From: NP936 sp002726085
GTDB taxonomy: Bacteria > Acidobacteriota > Vicinamibacteria > Vicinamibacterales > UBA8438
Assembly: GCA_036012905.1 (NCBI GenBank)
Contig: DASCQF010000127.1
Coordinates: 1 to 12,563, forward strand
Direction: 5' to 3'
Length of the DNA: 12,563 nucleotides
Shown: piece by piece, positions 1 to 6,064 of the stretch
How the letters are laid out: the number at the start of each line of letters is the position of its first letter
How positions within the stretch are numbered: the first letter of the stretch is position 1
The notes under the pieces: generated by a model
Seen by the model: the letters and a program-made list of their open reading frames with translations, nothing else
The model's database searches: none
Told to the model about the DNA's origin: nothing
Position numbers and translations under genes: made by a program

Positions 1-70
1 GGCTCAACTCCACCTCGGCCTGGCGCAGCTTTGTGATGATCTGTTCAGTACCGACGCGCTTGCGTGGCAT
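1..70 (-). CDS. IS3-family transposase OrfA, N-terminal 23 codons (partial)
   Basis: The minus-strand frame from the ATG at 70-68 reads MPRKRVGTEQIITKLRQAEV and then ELS before the window edge. The pattern of basic start, 'EQII.KLRQAE' and acidic helix is the beginning of the helix-turn-helix DNA-binding OrfA (HTH_Tnp_1 type) of IS3-family elements. OrfA is normally about 90-100 residues and is joined to the DDE integrase OrfB by a -1 frameshift; both would lie beyond the window. A Shine-Dalgarno AGGAGG lies 4 nt before the ATG, which supports the start. It is transcribed away from the interrupted DUF1552 gene. Only the N-terminus is visible, so intactness of the element is unknown. Confidence 0.8.
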   Translation of the reverse strand, partial: MPRKRVGTEQIITKLRQAEVELS

Positions 71-137
71 CCTACCTCCTGGTCGTGACACCCGAATTCT
101 ACCGCTCGGGCTGGAACGATTTCAGGGGGGCAGGTCA
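1..137 (-). mobile_element. IS3-family insertion sequence, left end (rest lies outside the window)
   Basis: Read on the minus strand from 137, the sequence begins TGACCTGCCCCCC, which resembles the TGA-starting terminal repeats of IS3-family elements as I remember them. It runs 67 nt to a start codon preceded by a strong AGGAGG (80-75). The reading frame from that start is a typical IS3 OrfA N-terminus. Immediately on the other side, from 138, the plus strand continues as DUF1552 coding sequence, so 137/138 is inferred to be the element-target junction. The far terminus and the target duplication are not in the window, so the IS name and length cannot be given. Confidence 0.75.
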
Positions 138-335
138 AACCTTCACAACATCCAGAAGCTACCAATCCTCCTGGCTGGTGGGGGCGCCGGACAGCTCCGC
201 GGGGGGCGTCACATCCGGTATGCAGATGAGACCCCACTGACCAATCTGTATATGGCGTTGCTCGCCAAGCTGGATGTCCCGGTCGAGCAGATCGGCGACA
301 GCACAGGTACGTTGCGGCATCTCACCGACATCTGA
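138..335 (+). pseudogene. DUF1552 protein, C-terminal remnant cut by the IS element
   Basis: The 65 codons from 138 to the TGA at 333-335 match the C-terminus of the intact DUF1552 protein encoded at 4697-6064. Both have LPILLAGGG, then GGRH with an aromatic and acidic follow-up, then LTNL, KL and FGDSTG or IGDSTG close to the end. In the intact protein the homologous segment is preceded by a serine-glutamate-glycine stretch. Here that upstream part is replaced by the terminal repeat of the IS element at exactly 137/138. The fragment has no start of its own; the open frame continues into the IS only by chance. The rest of this gene copy may survive on the far side of the IS, outside the window. 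It is a different paralogue from the intact copy, since many positions differ. Confidence 0.8.
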
Positions 336-661
336 GGGTGCCGCTGGTTCGCCTTACGGCCCGGTATCGGTGACGACGAACGGCTGTCCGATCAGAAGGA
401 TCGGGTCGGCATCCGTCTTGGGCACGATCTTCTGGGTGCGCCCGTGCATGATTACTCTCCTCTCGCACCAAGACCTCGATGCGGGGCATGGTCAATAATC
501 TTGGGGCCTCCACCGCGACCCTTGGTGTGAGCCAGCCAGGGGATTGTCGCTCGATGGCGCGTGAGGTTTCCATAGCGGCCTGGCAGGGCATATAGTTGGA
601 CCGACGTCCGGTATCTCGCGTCACGGTCGGCAACGGCGCGGTGTTGGGACAAGAGCTCGGG
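336..661. other. Stretch without a recognisable gene
   Basis: About 330 bases lie between the two DUF1552 remnants. Several open frames of 60-120 codons exist here on the minus strand, but none resembles a family I know and they overlap one another in different frames, as expected for GC-rich non-coding DNA. The only element with a plausible ribosome binding site is the 31-codon ORF at 354-449, listed separately. The region is probably degenerated sequence left by rearrangement around the remnants. Confidence 0.5.
354..449 (-). CDS. Possible small ORF (31 codons), function unknown
   Basis: A minus-strand ORF starts at ATG 449-447 and ends at TAA 356-354. It begins MHGRTQKIVPKTDADPILLI and ends in a GQPFVVTDTGP-like tail. 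A GAGAGGAGA ribosome-binding-site-like sequence lies just upstream of the ATG at about 6 nt spacing. The composition looks protein-like (alternating hydrophobic beta-type stretch, few arginines, unlike the Arg-rich shadow frames around it), so it could be a real small gene or a fragment of a larger decayed one. I do not recognise a family. It sits in otherwise gene-free DNA between two pseudogenes, which lowers confidence. Confidence 0.2.
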   Translation of the reverse strand: MHGRTQKIVPKTDADPILLIGQPFVVTDTGP

Positions 662-917
662 TCCATGATGGGGCATGAGACAAGCAACCGCGCCTATCCC
701 GAGATTGGCGTACGAGATTGGCGTACCTGACGCCCATCATGCGCTGTCACAGCGTGGCGGCGATAAAGTGTTGAGCGAACGGCTGAAGAACGGGGACAGC
801 CATCTGACCGCGATGTTTGCACACTGTGCGGCCCGCCTGGCGAAGAACACGCTGATTTCGGCGCTCGCAGTCGCGACGATCAAGCCGGGCCCCGCTGAGG
901 CCCCAACTCCGGTGTAG
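662..917 (+). pseudogene. DUF1552 protein, internal remnant with frame-breaking duplication
   Basis: The frame from 662 reads a GHETSNRAYPEIGV-like string, matching the GREQSG..YPQIGV segment of the intact DUF1552 protein at 4697-6064. After a 13-bp tandem duplication (701-726) the same protein continues one frame over as EIGVPDAHHALSQRGGDK, equivalent to IGVSDSHHPISHHGGDK in the intact copy. Removing one repeat unit restores a single frame. Similarity fades after about 850 and the frame ends at a TAG at 915-917. The fragment corresponds to a part upstream of the 138-335 remnant in the protein but lies downstream of it on the DNA, so the two remnants are from different copies or a rearranged one. 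It lies just upstream of the 969-3164 gene. Confidence 0.65.
701..726 (+). repeat. 13-bp perfect tandem duplication
   Basis: GAGATTGGCGTAC occurs twice head to tail (701-713 and 714-726). It lies in the DUF1552 remnant and encodes the conserved EIGV motif in each unit. Because 13 is not a multiple of three, it shifts the reading frame. Confidence 0.95.
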
Positions 918-968
918 GCGTCACGTCGATATCGGCGTGGCGGGAAGAGCATGCAGAGGAGACGCAAC

Positions 969-3164
969 ATGACCAAGCGGTTTCGCACGTGGTGTCTGTC
1001 TGGATCGGCGATGTTGCTGGCGGTCGGCTCGGCGGCGACACATCACACCGTGATTGCCGCCGCCGACGACATCACCGGCGTCGTGACGAGTGCCGGCGGC
1101 GCCGAGGCGGGTGTCTGGGTGATCGCCGAGACGAGCGACTTCGATGCCTCATTTCGGAAGATCGTGGTGACCGACGACGAGGGGCGCTTCCTGGTGCCCG
1201 ATCTCCCGGCAGCCTCGTATCAAGTGTGGGTGCGCGGATACGGCCTGGTGGACTCCGACAAGGCGGCTGCGGAGCCGGGCGACGACCTCGGCCTGCAGGT
1301 CACGGCAGCCGCGACACCGCGCGAAGCCGCTCAGATCTACCCGGCCAACTACTGGTACTCGCTGCTCGAGGTGCCTCCCGCCAGCGACTTCCCCGGGACG
1401 GGACCGCGCGGCAACGGCATCGGCACCGCGATGAAGACCCAGGCCGACTGGATCGACCGACTGAAGGATGGCTGCCAGTTGTGTCATCAGCTCGGCAACC
1501 GCGCGACGCGCGAGATGCCGATGCTGAACCTGGAGACCTTCGATTCGACCGTCGACGCGTGGAACTACCGCCTTCAAGCCGGTGGAGCCGGACCGGCGAT
1601 GGCCGCCGAGATCAACCGGATTGGCCGGCCGCGCGCCATCAAGCTGTACGCCGAGTGGACCGACCGGATCCGCGCCGGCGCGGTGCCGCCCGCGCCGCCT
1701 CGGCCGGAAGGGGTCGAGCGGAATGTCGTTTTGAGCATGTGGGGGTGGGGTCACCCGCAGGGGATGGTGCACGACAACGTCTCGACCGACAAGCGCAACC
1801 CCACGCTGTTCTCCGGTGGGCCGATCTACGGGGTGGGCGGCGCCGGTCTCGTCGTCACCGATATCCAGAGCCGCCGTTCTGTGCGGATGGATCTGCCGAC
1901 CCGTGTCGAGCGGCCGCGACGGAGCAACTCGTATCAGGGGTCGTCGACGGCGGTTCCGTCATTCTATTATGGGAACGAGTCGGCCGGTCTTGTCAGCCGG
2001 AGCGCGCACAATCCGATGATGGACGACAAGGGGCGGGTCTGGATTACGCAGTCGGTTCGACCAAACGACGTGCCCAGTTGGTGTCTCGAGGGATCGGATC
2101 ATCCCTTCGCCCAGTACTACCCGATTCAGCATCGCGCCGAGTCGCGTCAGCTCTCCTACTACGAACCCGAGGACGAGAAGTTCGTGCTCATCGACACCTG
2201 CTACTTCACGCATCATCTGCAGTTTGCTGACGACGAGAACGACACGCTGTGGCTGAGTGGGTCGACCGAAGCGATCGGCTGGCTGAACACGCGGCTCTAC
2301 GATGAGACCGGCGACGAGCGGTCGGCGCAGGGGTGGTGTCCGACCGTCATCGACACCAACGGCGACGGTGTCATCACGAAGCCGTGGAACGAGCCGACCG
2401 AGGCTGGCAGTGTCGAGATCGACTCGACCCGGGACACGCGCATCGGTAGCCTCGACAAGTACCAGCGGGCCTACGGCGTCATTCCGCATCCCGACGGCTC
2501 GGTCTGGATTAGCCGACGGTTCCCGGTGCCGGGGCAGCTCATTCGGTTGGATATCGGCGACGACCCCCCGGAGACCTGTAAATCGGAGGTGTACGAGCCG
2601 CCCTACGATCCGGCGGGCGACCCCAGCACGTGGGGCTACAGTCCGCGCGGGATCGATGTCGACCGGAATGGACTCATCTGGACCGCGCTCGGCGGCAGCG
2701 GGCACTTTGCCAGCTTCGACCGCACCAAGTGTTCGGTGCTGAACGGGCCGACGGCGACCGGCCAGCATTGCACCGAGGGATGGACGCTGTATCAGACTCC
2801 CGGCCCGAGGATGAAGGGAGTCGAGGGCACGGCGAACGCCGACTACCACTATTACAACTGGGTCGACCAGTTCGACGCGCTCGGCCTGGGCGAGAATGTC
2901 CCCATTGCGACAGGCACAACGTCGGACGCTCTGCTCGCGCTGATGCCCCAGACCGGCGAGTGGATCACCATGCGGGTGCCGTATCCGCTCGGCTTCTACA
3001 GTCGCGGCCTCGACGGTCGTATCGACGATGCGAATGCCGGATGGAAGGGCCGCGGGGTGTGGGCCAGTTTCAACACCGGCTCCACCTTCCATCTCGAAGG
3101 TGGCAAGGGGGCGACCAGCGAGATCGTGCAGTTCCAGATCCGGCCACATCCGCTGGCGGAATGA
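969..3164 (+). CDS. Secreted carboxypeptidase-regulatory-like / mono-haem c / beta-propeller protein
   Basis: This is a 731-residue exported protein. The ATG at 969 is preferred over the in-frame ATG at 951 because AGAGGAG (955-961) sits 7 nt before it. Residues 1 to about 33 are a signal peptide (basic MTKRFR, hydrophobic core, cut near IAAADD). Residues about 35-110 form a carboxypeptidase-regulatory/Ig-like beta-sandwich (ITGVVTSAGG..., DDEGRFLVPDLPAASYQVWV). A CQLCH motif at residues 169-173 is a covalent haem c site, with methionines nearby (EMPMLNL) that could be the distal ligand. The remaining 450 residues are beta-propeller-like, with repeated DxxGxVWI/LIW strands resembling virginiamycin B lyase or NHL propellers, and one EF-hand-like DTNGDGVIT loop that may bind calcium. 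The stop overlaps the start of the DUF3179 gene by 4 bp, so the two are probably cotranslated. A periplasmic electron-transfer or sensing/binding role is inferred; no substrate is known to me. Confidence 0.85.
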   Translation: MTKRFRTWCLSGSAMLLAVGSAATHHTVIAAADDITGVVTSAGGAEAGVWVIAETSDFDASFRKIVVTDDEGRFLVPDLPAASYQVWVRGYGLVDSDKAAAEPGDDLGLQVTAAATPREAAQIYPANYWYSLLEVPPASDFPGTGPRGNGIGTAMKTQADWIDRLKDGCQLCHQLGNRATREMPMLNLETFDSTVDAWNYRLQAGGAGPAMAAEINRIGRPRAIKLYAEWTDRIRAGAVPPAPPRPEGVERNVVLSMWGWGHPQGMVHDNVSTDKRNPTLFSGGPIYGVGGAGLVVTDIQSRRSVRMDLPTRVERPRRSNSYQGSSTAVPSFYYGNESAGLVSRSAHNPMMDDKGRVWITQSVRPNDVPSWCLEGSDHPFAQYYPIQHRAESRQLSYYEPEDEKFVLIDTCYFTHHLQFADDENDTLWLSGSTEAIGWLNTRLYDETGDERSAQGWCPTVIDTNGDGVITKPWNEPTEAGSVEIDSTRDTRIGSLDKYQRAYGVIPHPDGSVWISRRFPVPGQLIRLDIGDDPPETCKSEVYEPPYDPAGDPSTWGYSPRGIDVDRNGLIWTALGGSGHFASFDRTKCSVLNGPTATGQHCTEGWTLYQTPGPRMKGVEGTANADYHYYNWVDQFDALGLGENVPIATGTTSDALLALMPQTGEWITMRVPYPLGFYSRGLDGRIDDANAGWKGRGVWASFNTGSTFHLEGGKGATSEIVQFQIRPHPLAE
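1473..1487 (+). other. Haem c attachment motif CQLCH
   Basis: The codons TGC CAG TTG TGT CAT give CXXCH at residues 169-173 of the 969-3164 protein, between the Ig-like domain and the propeller. The protein has a signal peptide, as required for periplasmic haem attachment. Confidence 0.8.
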
Positions 3165-4624
3165 GTGGCGGGGTGCCCAGCGGAGTCAGAAGTCAGCAGT
3201 TAGTAGTCAGAAGAAAGGTTCGACGGCAAGGCGCCAGCTTTGCCGTCGGGCTCCTCGTGCTCTCCCTTGGACCGGCCCCATGGTCCCTCGCGCAGCCGGC
3301 CGCGCTGACCGAGCACCCCGACATTCGCTTGTTTCTGGTCGCGGGCACGGCCGAGGGACCGATCGGCCGGGACGCGCTCGGGCAGATCGGCGAGCAATGG
3401 CGCGCCGGCTATGCCGGCATCATTTGGGACATGGCGCGGGCGCTCCGGCCGCCCGGTCCGCAGATGTTCCGCTTCTTTTCGCTCGTCGACTTTCTCCAGC
3501 AGCAGACCGGCGAGCAGCACGGGGCCGATCTCGCGCGATGGAAGGAGTGGATCTGGGAGCAACCCTACGATCCGCATCCCGACTACGGGTTCTTCAAGGG
3601 ACAGTGGTACAGCCAGCTCGATCCGGGCTTTGCGGAGTTCTTTCCACGGGCCGTGACGTCGCTCATCCGCCTGGACGAGGTCGAGTGGGGTGGGGTGGGC
3701 GTGAACGGGATTCCACCGCTCGAGTATCCGATGCACCTGGAGGTAGGGGAGGCCGGCTACCTCGCCGACGACCACATCGTCTTTGGCATCACGGTCGAGG
3801 GGGAGGCGCGCGCGTATCCGAAACGTATTCTCGCCTGGCACGAGATGGCGCTCGACCGTCTCGGCGGTGTCGAGCTGACAATCGTCTATTGCACCCTGTG
3901 TGGCACGGTGATTCCGTTCGAGAGTGTCGCCGATGGACGACGTTTCACGTTCGGCACGAGTGGGCTCCTCTATCGGTCGAACAAGCTGATGTTCGACCAC
4001 GAGACCCGTAGCTTGTGGAACACCTTCGAGGGGGTGCCGGTGGTCGGGGCGCTCGCGGGCGGAGGGCTGCGGCTGACGCACCGTGCCGTGGTCACGACGA
4101 CCTGGGGTGAGTGGAGGCGAACGCATCCTGAGACGACCGTCCTGTCGCTCGAGACGGGGCATCGACGCGACTATTCGGAGGGCGCGGCGTATCGGGACTA
4201 TTTCGGCACCGACGGTCTGATGTTCCAGGTCGCCAAGCGTGACGACCGGCTGCCGAACAAGGCCGAGGTGCTTGTTTTCCGGCCCGACGGCTCGGCTCAG
4301 ACTGGGGCGAACCTGCCGCTTGCGATCGCGGCGTCGTTCCTGCAGCGCAATCGCCTCTTTCACCAGGAGTTTGGAGGACGGCGTCTGGTGGTCGTGACCA
4401 GCGTCCAGGGAGCCAACCGCGTGTATGACGCGCAGGACGTTCAGTTCGTGCGCCAGCTCGACGACGCTCAGGTGGCCGACCAATCTGGCCGGGCCTGGCG
4501 CATCACTGAAGATGCGCTGGTGCTGGACGATGACTCTGGCGTGCGGCGTGTTCGCGTGCCCGCGCAACGCGCCTTCTGGTTCGGCTGGTATGCGCAGTTC
4601 CCCGACACGCGCCTAATTCACTAG
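3161..4624 (+). CDS. DUF3179 domain-containing secreted protein
   Basis: This is a 487-residue protein. The ATG at 3161 overlaps the preceding stop (ATGA), which favours this start; a GTG at 3173 is the only close alternative. An unusual n-region of about 23 residues is encoded largely by GTCAGAAG-type repeat sequence, followed by a hydrophobic signal segment (about residues 24-45, ending SLAQPA). The C-terminal half is DUF3179: an AYP..ILAWHE segment, then VYCTLCGTVIPF with a CXXC pair at 244-247, then FGTSGLLYRSNKLMFD, ETRSLW and ETGHRRDY. DUF3179 proteins are widespread, exported and of unknown reaction; the conserved CxxC suggests metal or redox chemistry. The N-terminal part (about residues 50-190, with WEQPYDPHPDY) is a helical extension I associate with this subfamily only. 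It ends 72 bp before the convergent DUF1552 gene. Confidence 0.88.
   Translation: MSGGVPSGVRSQQLVVRRKVRRQGASFAVGLLVLSLGPAPWSLAQPAALTEHPDIRLFLVAGTAEGPIGRDALGQIGEQWRAGYAGIIWDMARALRPPGPQMFRFFSLVDFLQQQTGEQHGADLARWKEWIWEQPYDPHPDYGFFKGQWYSQLDPGFAEFFPRAVTSLIRLDEVEWGGVGVNGIPPLEYPMHLEVGEAGYLADDHIVFGITVEGEARAYPKRILAWHEMALDRLGGVELTIVYCTLCGTVIPFESVADGRRFTFGTSGLLYRSNKLMFDHETRSLWNTFEGVPVVGALAGGGLRLTHRAVVTTTWGEWRRTHPETTVLSLETGHRRDYSEGAAYRDYFGTDGLMFQVAKRDDRLPNKAEVLVFRPDGSAQTGANLPLAIAASFLQRNRLFHQEFGGRRLVVVTSVQGANRVYDAQDVQFVRQLDDAQVADQSGRAWRITEDALVLDDDSGVRRVRVPAQRAFWFGWYAQFPDTRLIH
3183..3217 (+). repeat. GTCAGAAG-type degenerate repeat at the DUF3179 5' end
   Basis: The stretch contains GTCAGAAGTCAGCAG and then TAGTCAGAAG, an imperfect short tandem made of GTCAGAAG-like units. 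It is similar to the minus strand of the element at 4627-4689. It lies within the first 20 codons of the DUF3179 gene and so is translated if the 3161 start is used. Confidence 0.5.
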
Positions 4625-4626
4625 AC

Positions 4627-4689
4627 GGAAGCCGGCGAAGCCCTCCAGCTTCCTCCTGACTCCTGTCTTCTGCCTCCTGACTTCCTGGG
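4627..4689. repeat. GA-rich dispersed repeat with stem-loop between convergent genes
   Basis: On the minus strand this is a run of AGTCAGGAGGCAGAAGACAG followed by GAGTCAGGAGGAAGC and GGAGGGCTTCG. It contains the inverted repeat GAAGC/GCTTC (4637-4641 and 4648-4652 on the plus strand). The same arrangement (GGAGGCACGAGACAGGAG, then a GAAGCC/GGCTTC stem) occurs at 8609-8652. It fills nearly the whole 72-bp gap between the DUF3179 and DUF1552 stops. It could act as a bidirectional terminator, but there is no T tract. Confidence 0.6.
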
Positions 4690-4696
4690 TTTACCG

Positions 4697-6064
4697 TTAC
4701 ACCCCGGCCAGTTCCTGCAGTTGCTCGCCGGTGCTGTCGCCAAACGCCTCGGTCGGGATCCCCAGCTTGTTCAACAGCGTGAGCTGCAGATTCGTCAGCC
4801 GCTGTGTCTGGTCCGGATACTTGACGTGCCGCCCGCCCTTGACGAGTCCTGACCCGCCACCGGCCAGCAGAATCGGCAGATTTCGGATGTCGTGGCTGTT
4901 GCCCTCGCTGATGGCGCTGCCGTAGAGAGTGATGACATTGTCCAGCAAACGGGCGTCGCCGTCGCGGGTCGTCGCCAGCTTCTCGAGGAAATAGGTGAAC
5001 AGCGTCGTGTGATAGGCGTTGATCTTCGCCAGGCTGGCGATCTTGTTCTTGTCGCCGCCGTGATGCGAAATCGGATGGTGCGAGTCCGACACCCCGATTT
5101 GGGGGTAGGTGGCGCCGCTCTGCTCCCGGCCGATCTGGAACGTGATGACACGGGTCGTGTCGGTCTGCAGCGCCAGCGCCTGCATGTCGAACATCAAGCG
5201 CGCGTGCTCATCATAGCTGACCGGGATGCCGGCCGGCGATTCGACAAGCGGCAGCTCACGGCCCTGCGCCTCGGCGTTCTGTAGGCGTCGCTCGATCTCA
5301 CGCACCGACTGCAGATACTCGTCGAGCTTGGCTCGGTCGCGTTGCCCGAGGCCGCCCTGTAGGCGGTCGACTTTGTCGAGCACCGAGTCGATGATGCTGC
5401 CCTGGCGGTGCAGGCGAGCCCGGCGTACGTCGGGGTCGGTGCTGTCGATGTTGCCGAACAGTCGATCGAACACCACGCGCGGATTTGTTCCCACCGGTAG
5501 CGGTGTCGACGGACCACCCCAGGCCAGTCGGTTCTGGTAGGCGCAGCTGAACCCGACGTCGCAGGTGCCGACCCCGTTCACCGTGTCGGCCCCCTCGAGA
5601 CCCAGCTCGAGCGACGGCAGCGGCGTCTCCTGGCCGAGCGTGTTCGCCACGATCTGGTCCATTGAGATGCCAAGCTGCAGGCTCGAGCTGCCGGTGGTTG
5701 GCAGCGGCTCGATGCCGGTCATGAACGCCCCGGCCGGCTTCGCGTGGGCGCCCGAGGCGCCCGAACGCGACCGGGCGCCGGTGTTGTCGAGACCGCTCAG
5801 CACCAGCAAGTGGTCGCGGAACGGCTCGAGCGCCTTCAGCGTCGGCGTGAACTCGAACCCGGTTCCCTCGGTGGTCGGCGTCCAACGGTCCATGACGATG
5901 CTGTTCGGCACATACACCGTGCAGAACCGGGTGACCGGTGCCGCCGCGGCCCGTGCCAGCGCGGTCGAGGCAGGCAGCATCCGGTCGAGCAGCGGCAGCG
6001 CGAGCGTGGCGCCCACACCGCGCAGCACGGTTCGGCGAGAAATCGCCTGCTTGGAAATAATCAT
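4697..6064 (-). CDS. DUF1552 domain-containing protein, Tat-exported
   Basis: This intact 455-residue protein has normal length for the family. The start at ATG 6064-6062 is supported by GGAGG (6077-6073) 8 nt upstream and by the 4-bp ATGA overlap with the end of the upstream DUF1592-type gene. The N-terminus reads MIISKQAISRRTVLRGVGAT with a hydrophobic stretch ending STALARA: SRRTVL fits the twin-arginine consensus, so export by Tat in folded form is likely. Family features follow: PNSIVMDRWTP near residue 50, LLVLSGLDN, a central SHHPISHHGGD histidine-rich segment, and LPILLAGGG then FGDSTG at the C-terminus. The folded domain is reminiscent of the DUF1501/sulfatase-like metal-enzyme superfamily, but no reaction is established that I know of. 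It is nearly always encoded beside a DUF1592/planctomycete cytochrome protein, as here. Two broken paralogues lie at 138-335 and 662-917. Confidence 0.92.
   Translation of the reverse strand: MIISKQAISRRTVLRGVGATLALPLLDRMLPASTALARAAAAPVTRFCTVYVPNSIVMDRWTPTTEGTGFEFTPTLKALEPFRDHLLVLSGLDNTGARSRSGASGAHAKPAGAFMTGIEPLPTTGSSSLQLGISMDQIVANTLGQETPLPSLELGLEGADTVNGVGTCDVGFSCAYQNRLAWGGPSTPLPVGTNPRVVFDRLFGNIDSTDPDVRRARLHRQGSIIDSVLDKVDRLQGGLGQRDRAKLDEYLQSVREIERRLQNAEAQGRELPLVESPAGIPVSYDEHARLMFDMQALALQTDTTRVITFQIGREQSGATYPQIGVSDSHHPISHHGGDKNKIASLAKINAYHTTLFTYFLEKLATTRDGDARLLDNVITLYGSAISEGNSHDIRNLPILLAGGGSGLVKGGRHVKYPDQTQRLTNLQLTLLNKLGIPTEAFGDSTGEQLQELAGV

Noticed and set aside
33..137. Upstream extension of the plus-strand frame that includes the DUF1552 relic
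   Set aside because: This part lies within the IS terminal sequence and is antisense to orfA. The frame is open by chance.
1959..3149. Minus-strand open frame of 396 codons opposite the propeller protein
   Set aside because: Antisense shadow of the 969-3164 gene, with no recognisable domain and no ribosome binding site noticed.
3200..4567. Long minus-strand open frame (455 codons) opposite the DUF3179 gene
   Set aside because: It mirrors the DUF3179 coding sequence, is rich in Arg/Pro/His as typical of GC-rich antisense shadows, and matches no family. The plus-strand frame has clear DUF3179 motifs.
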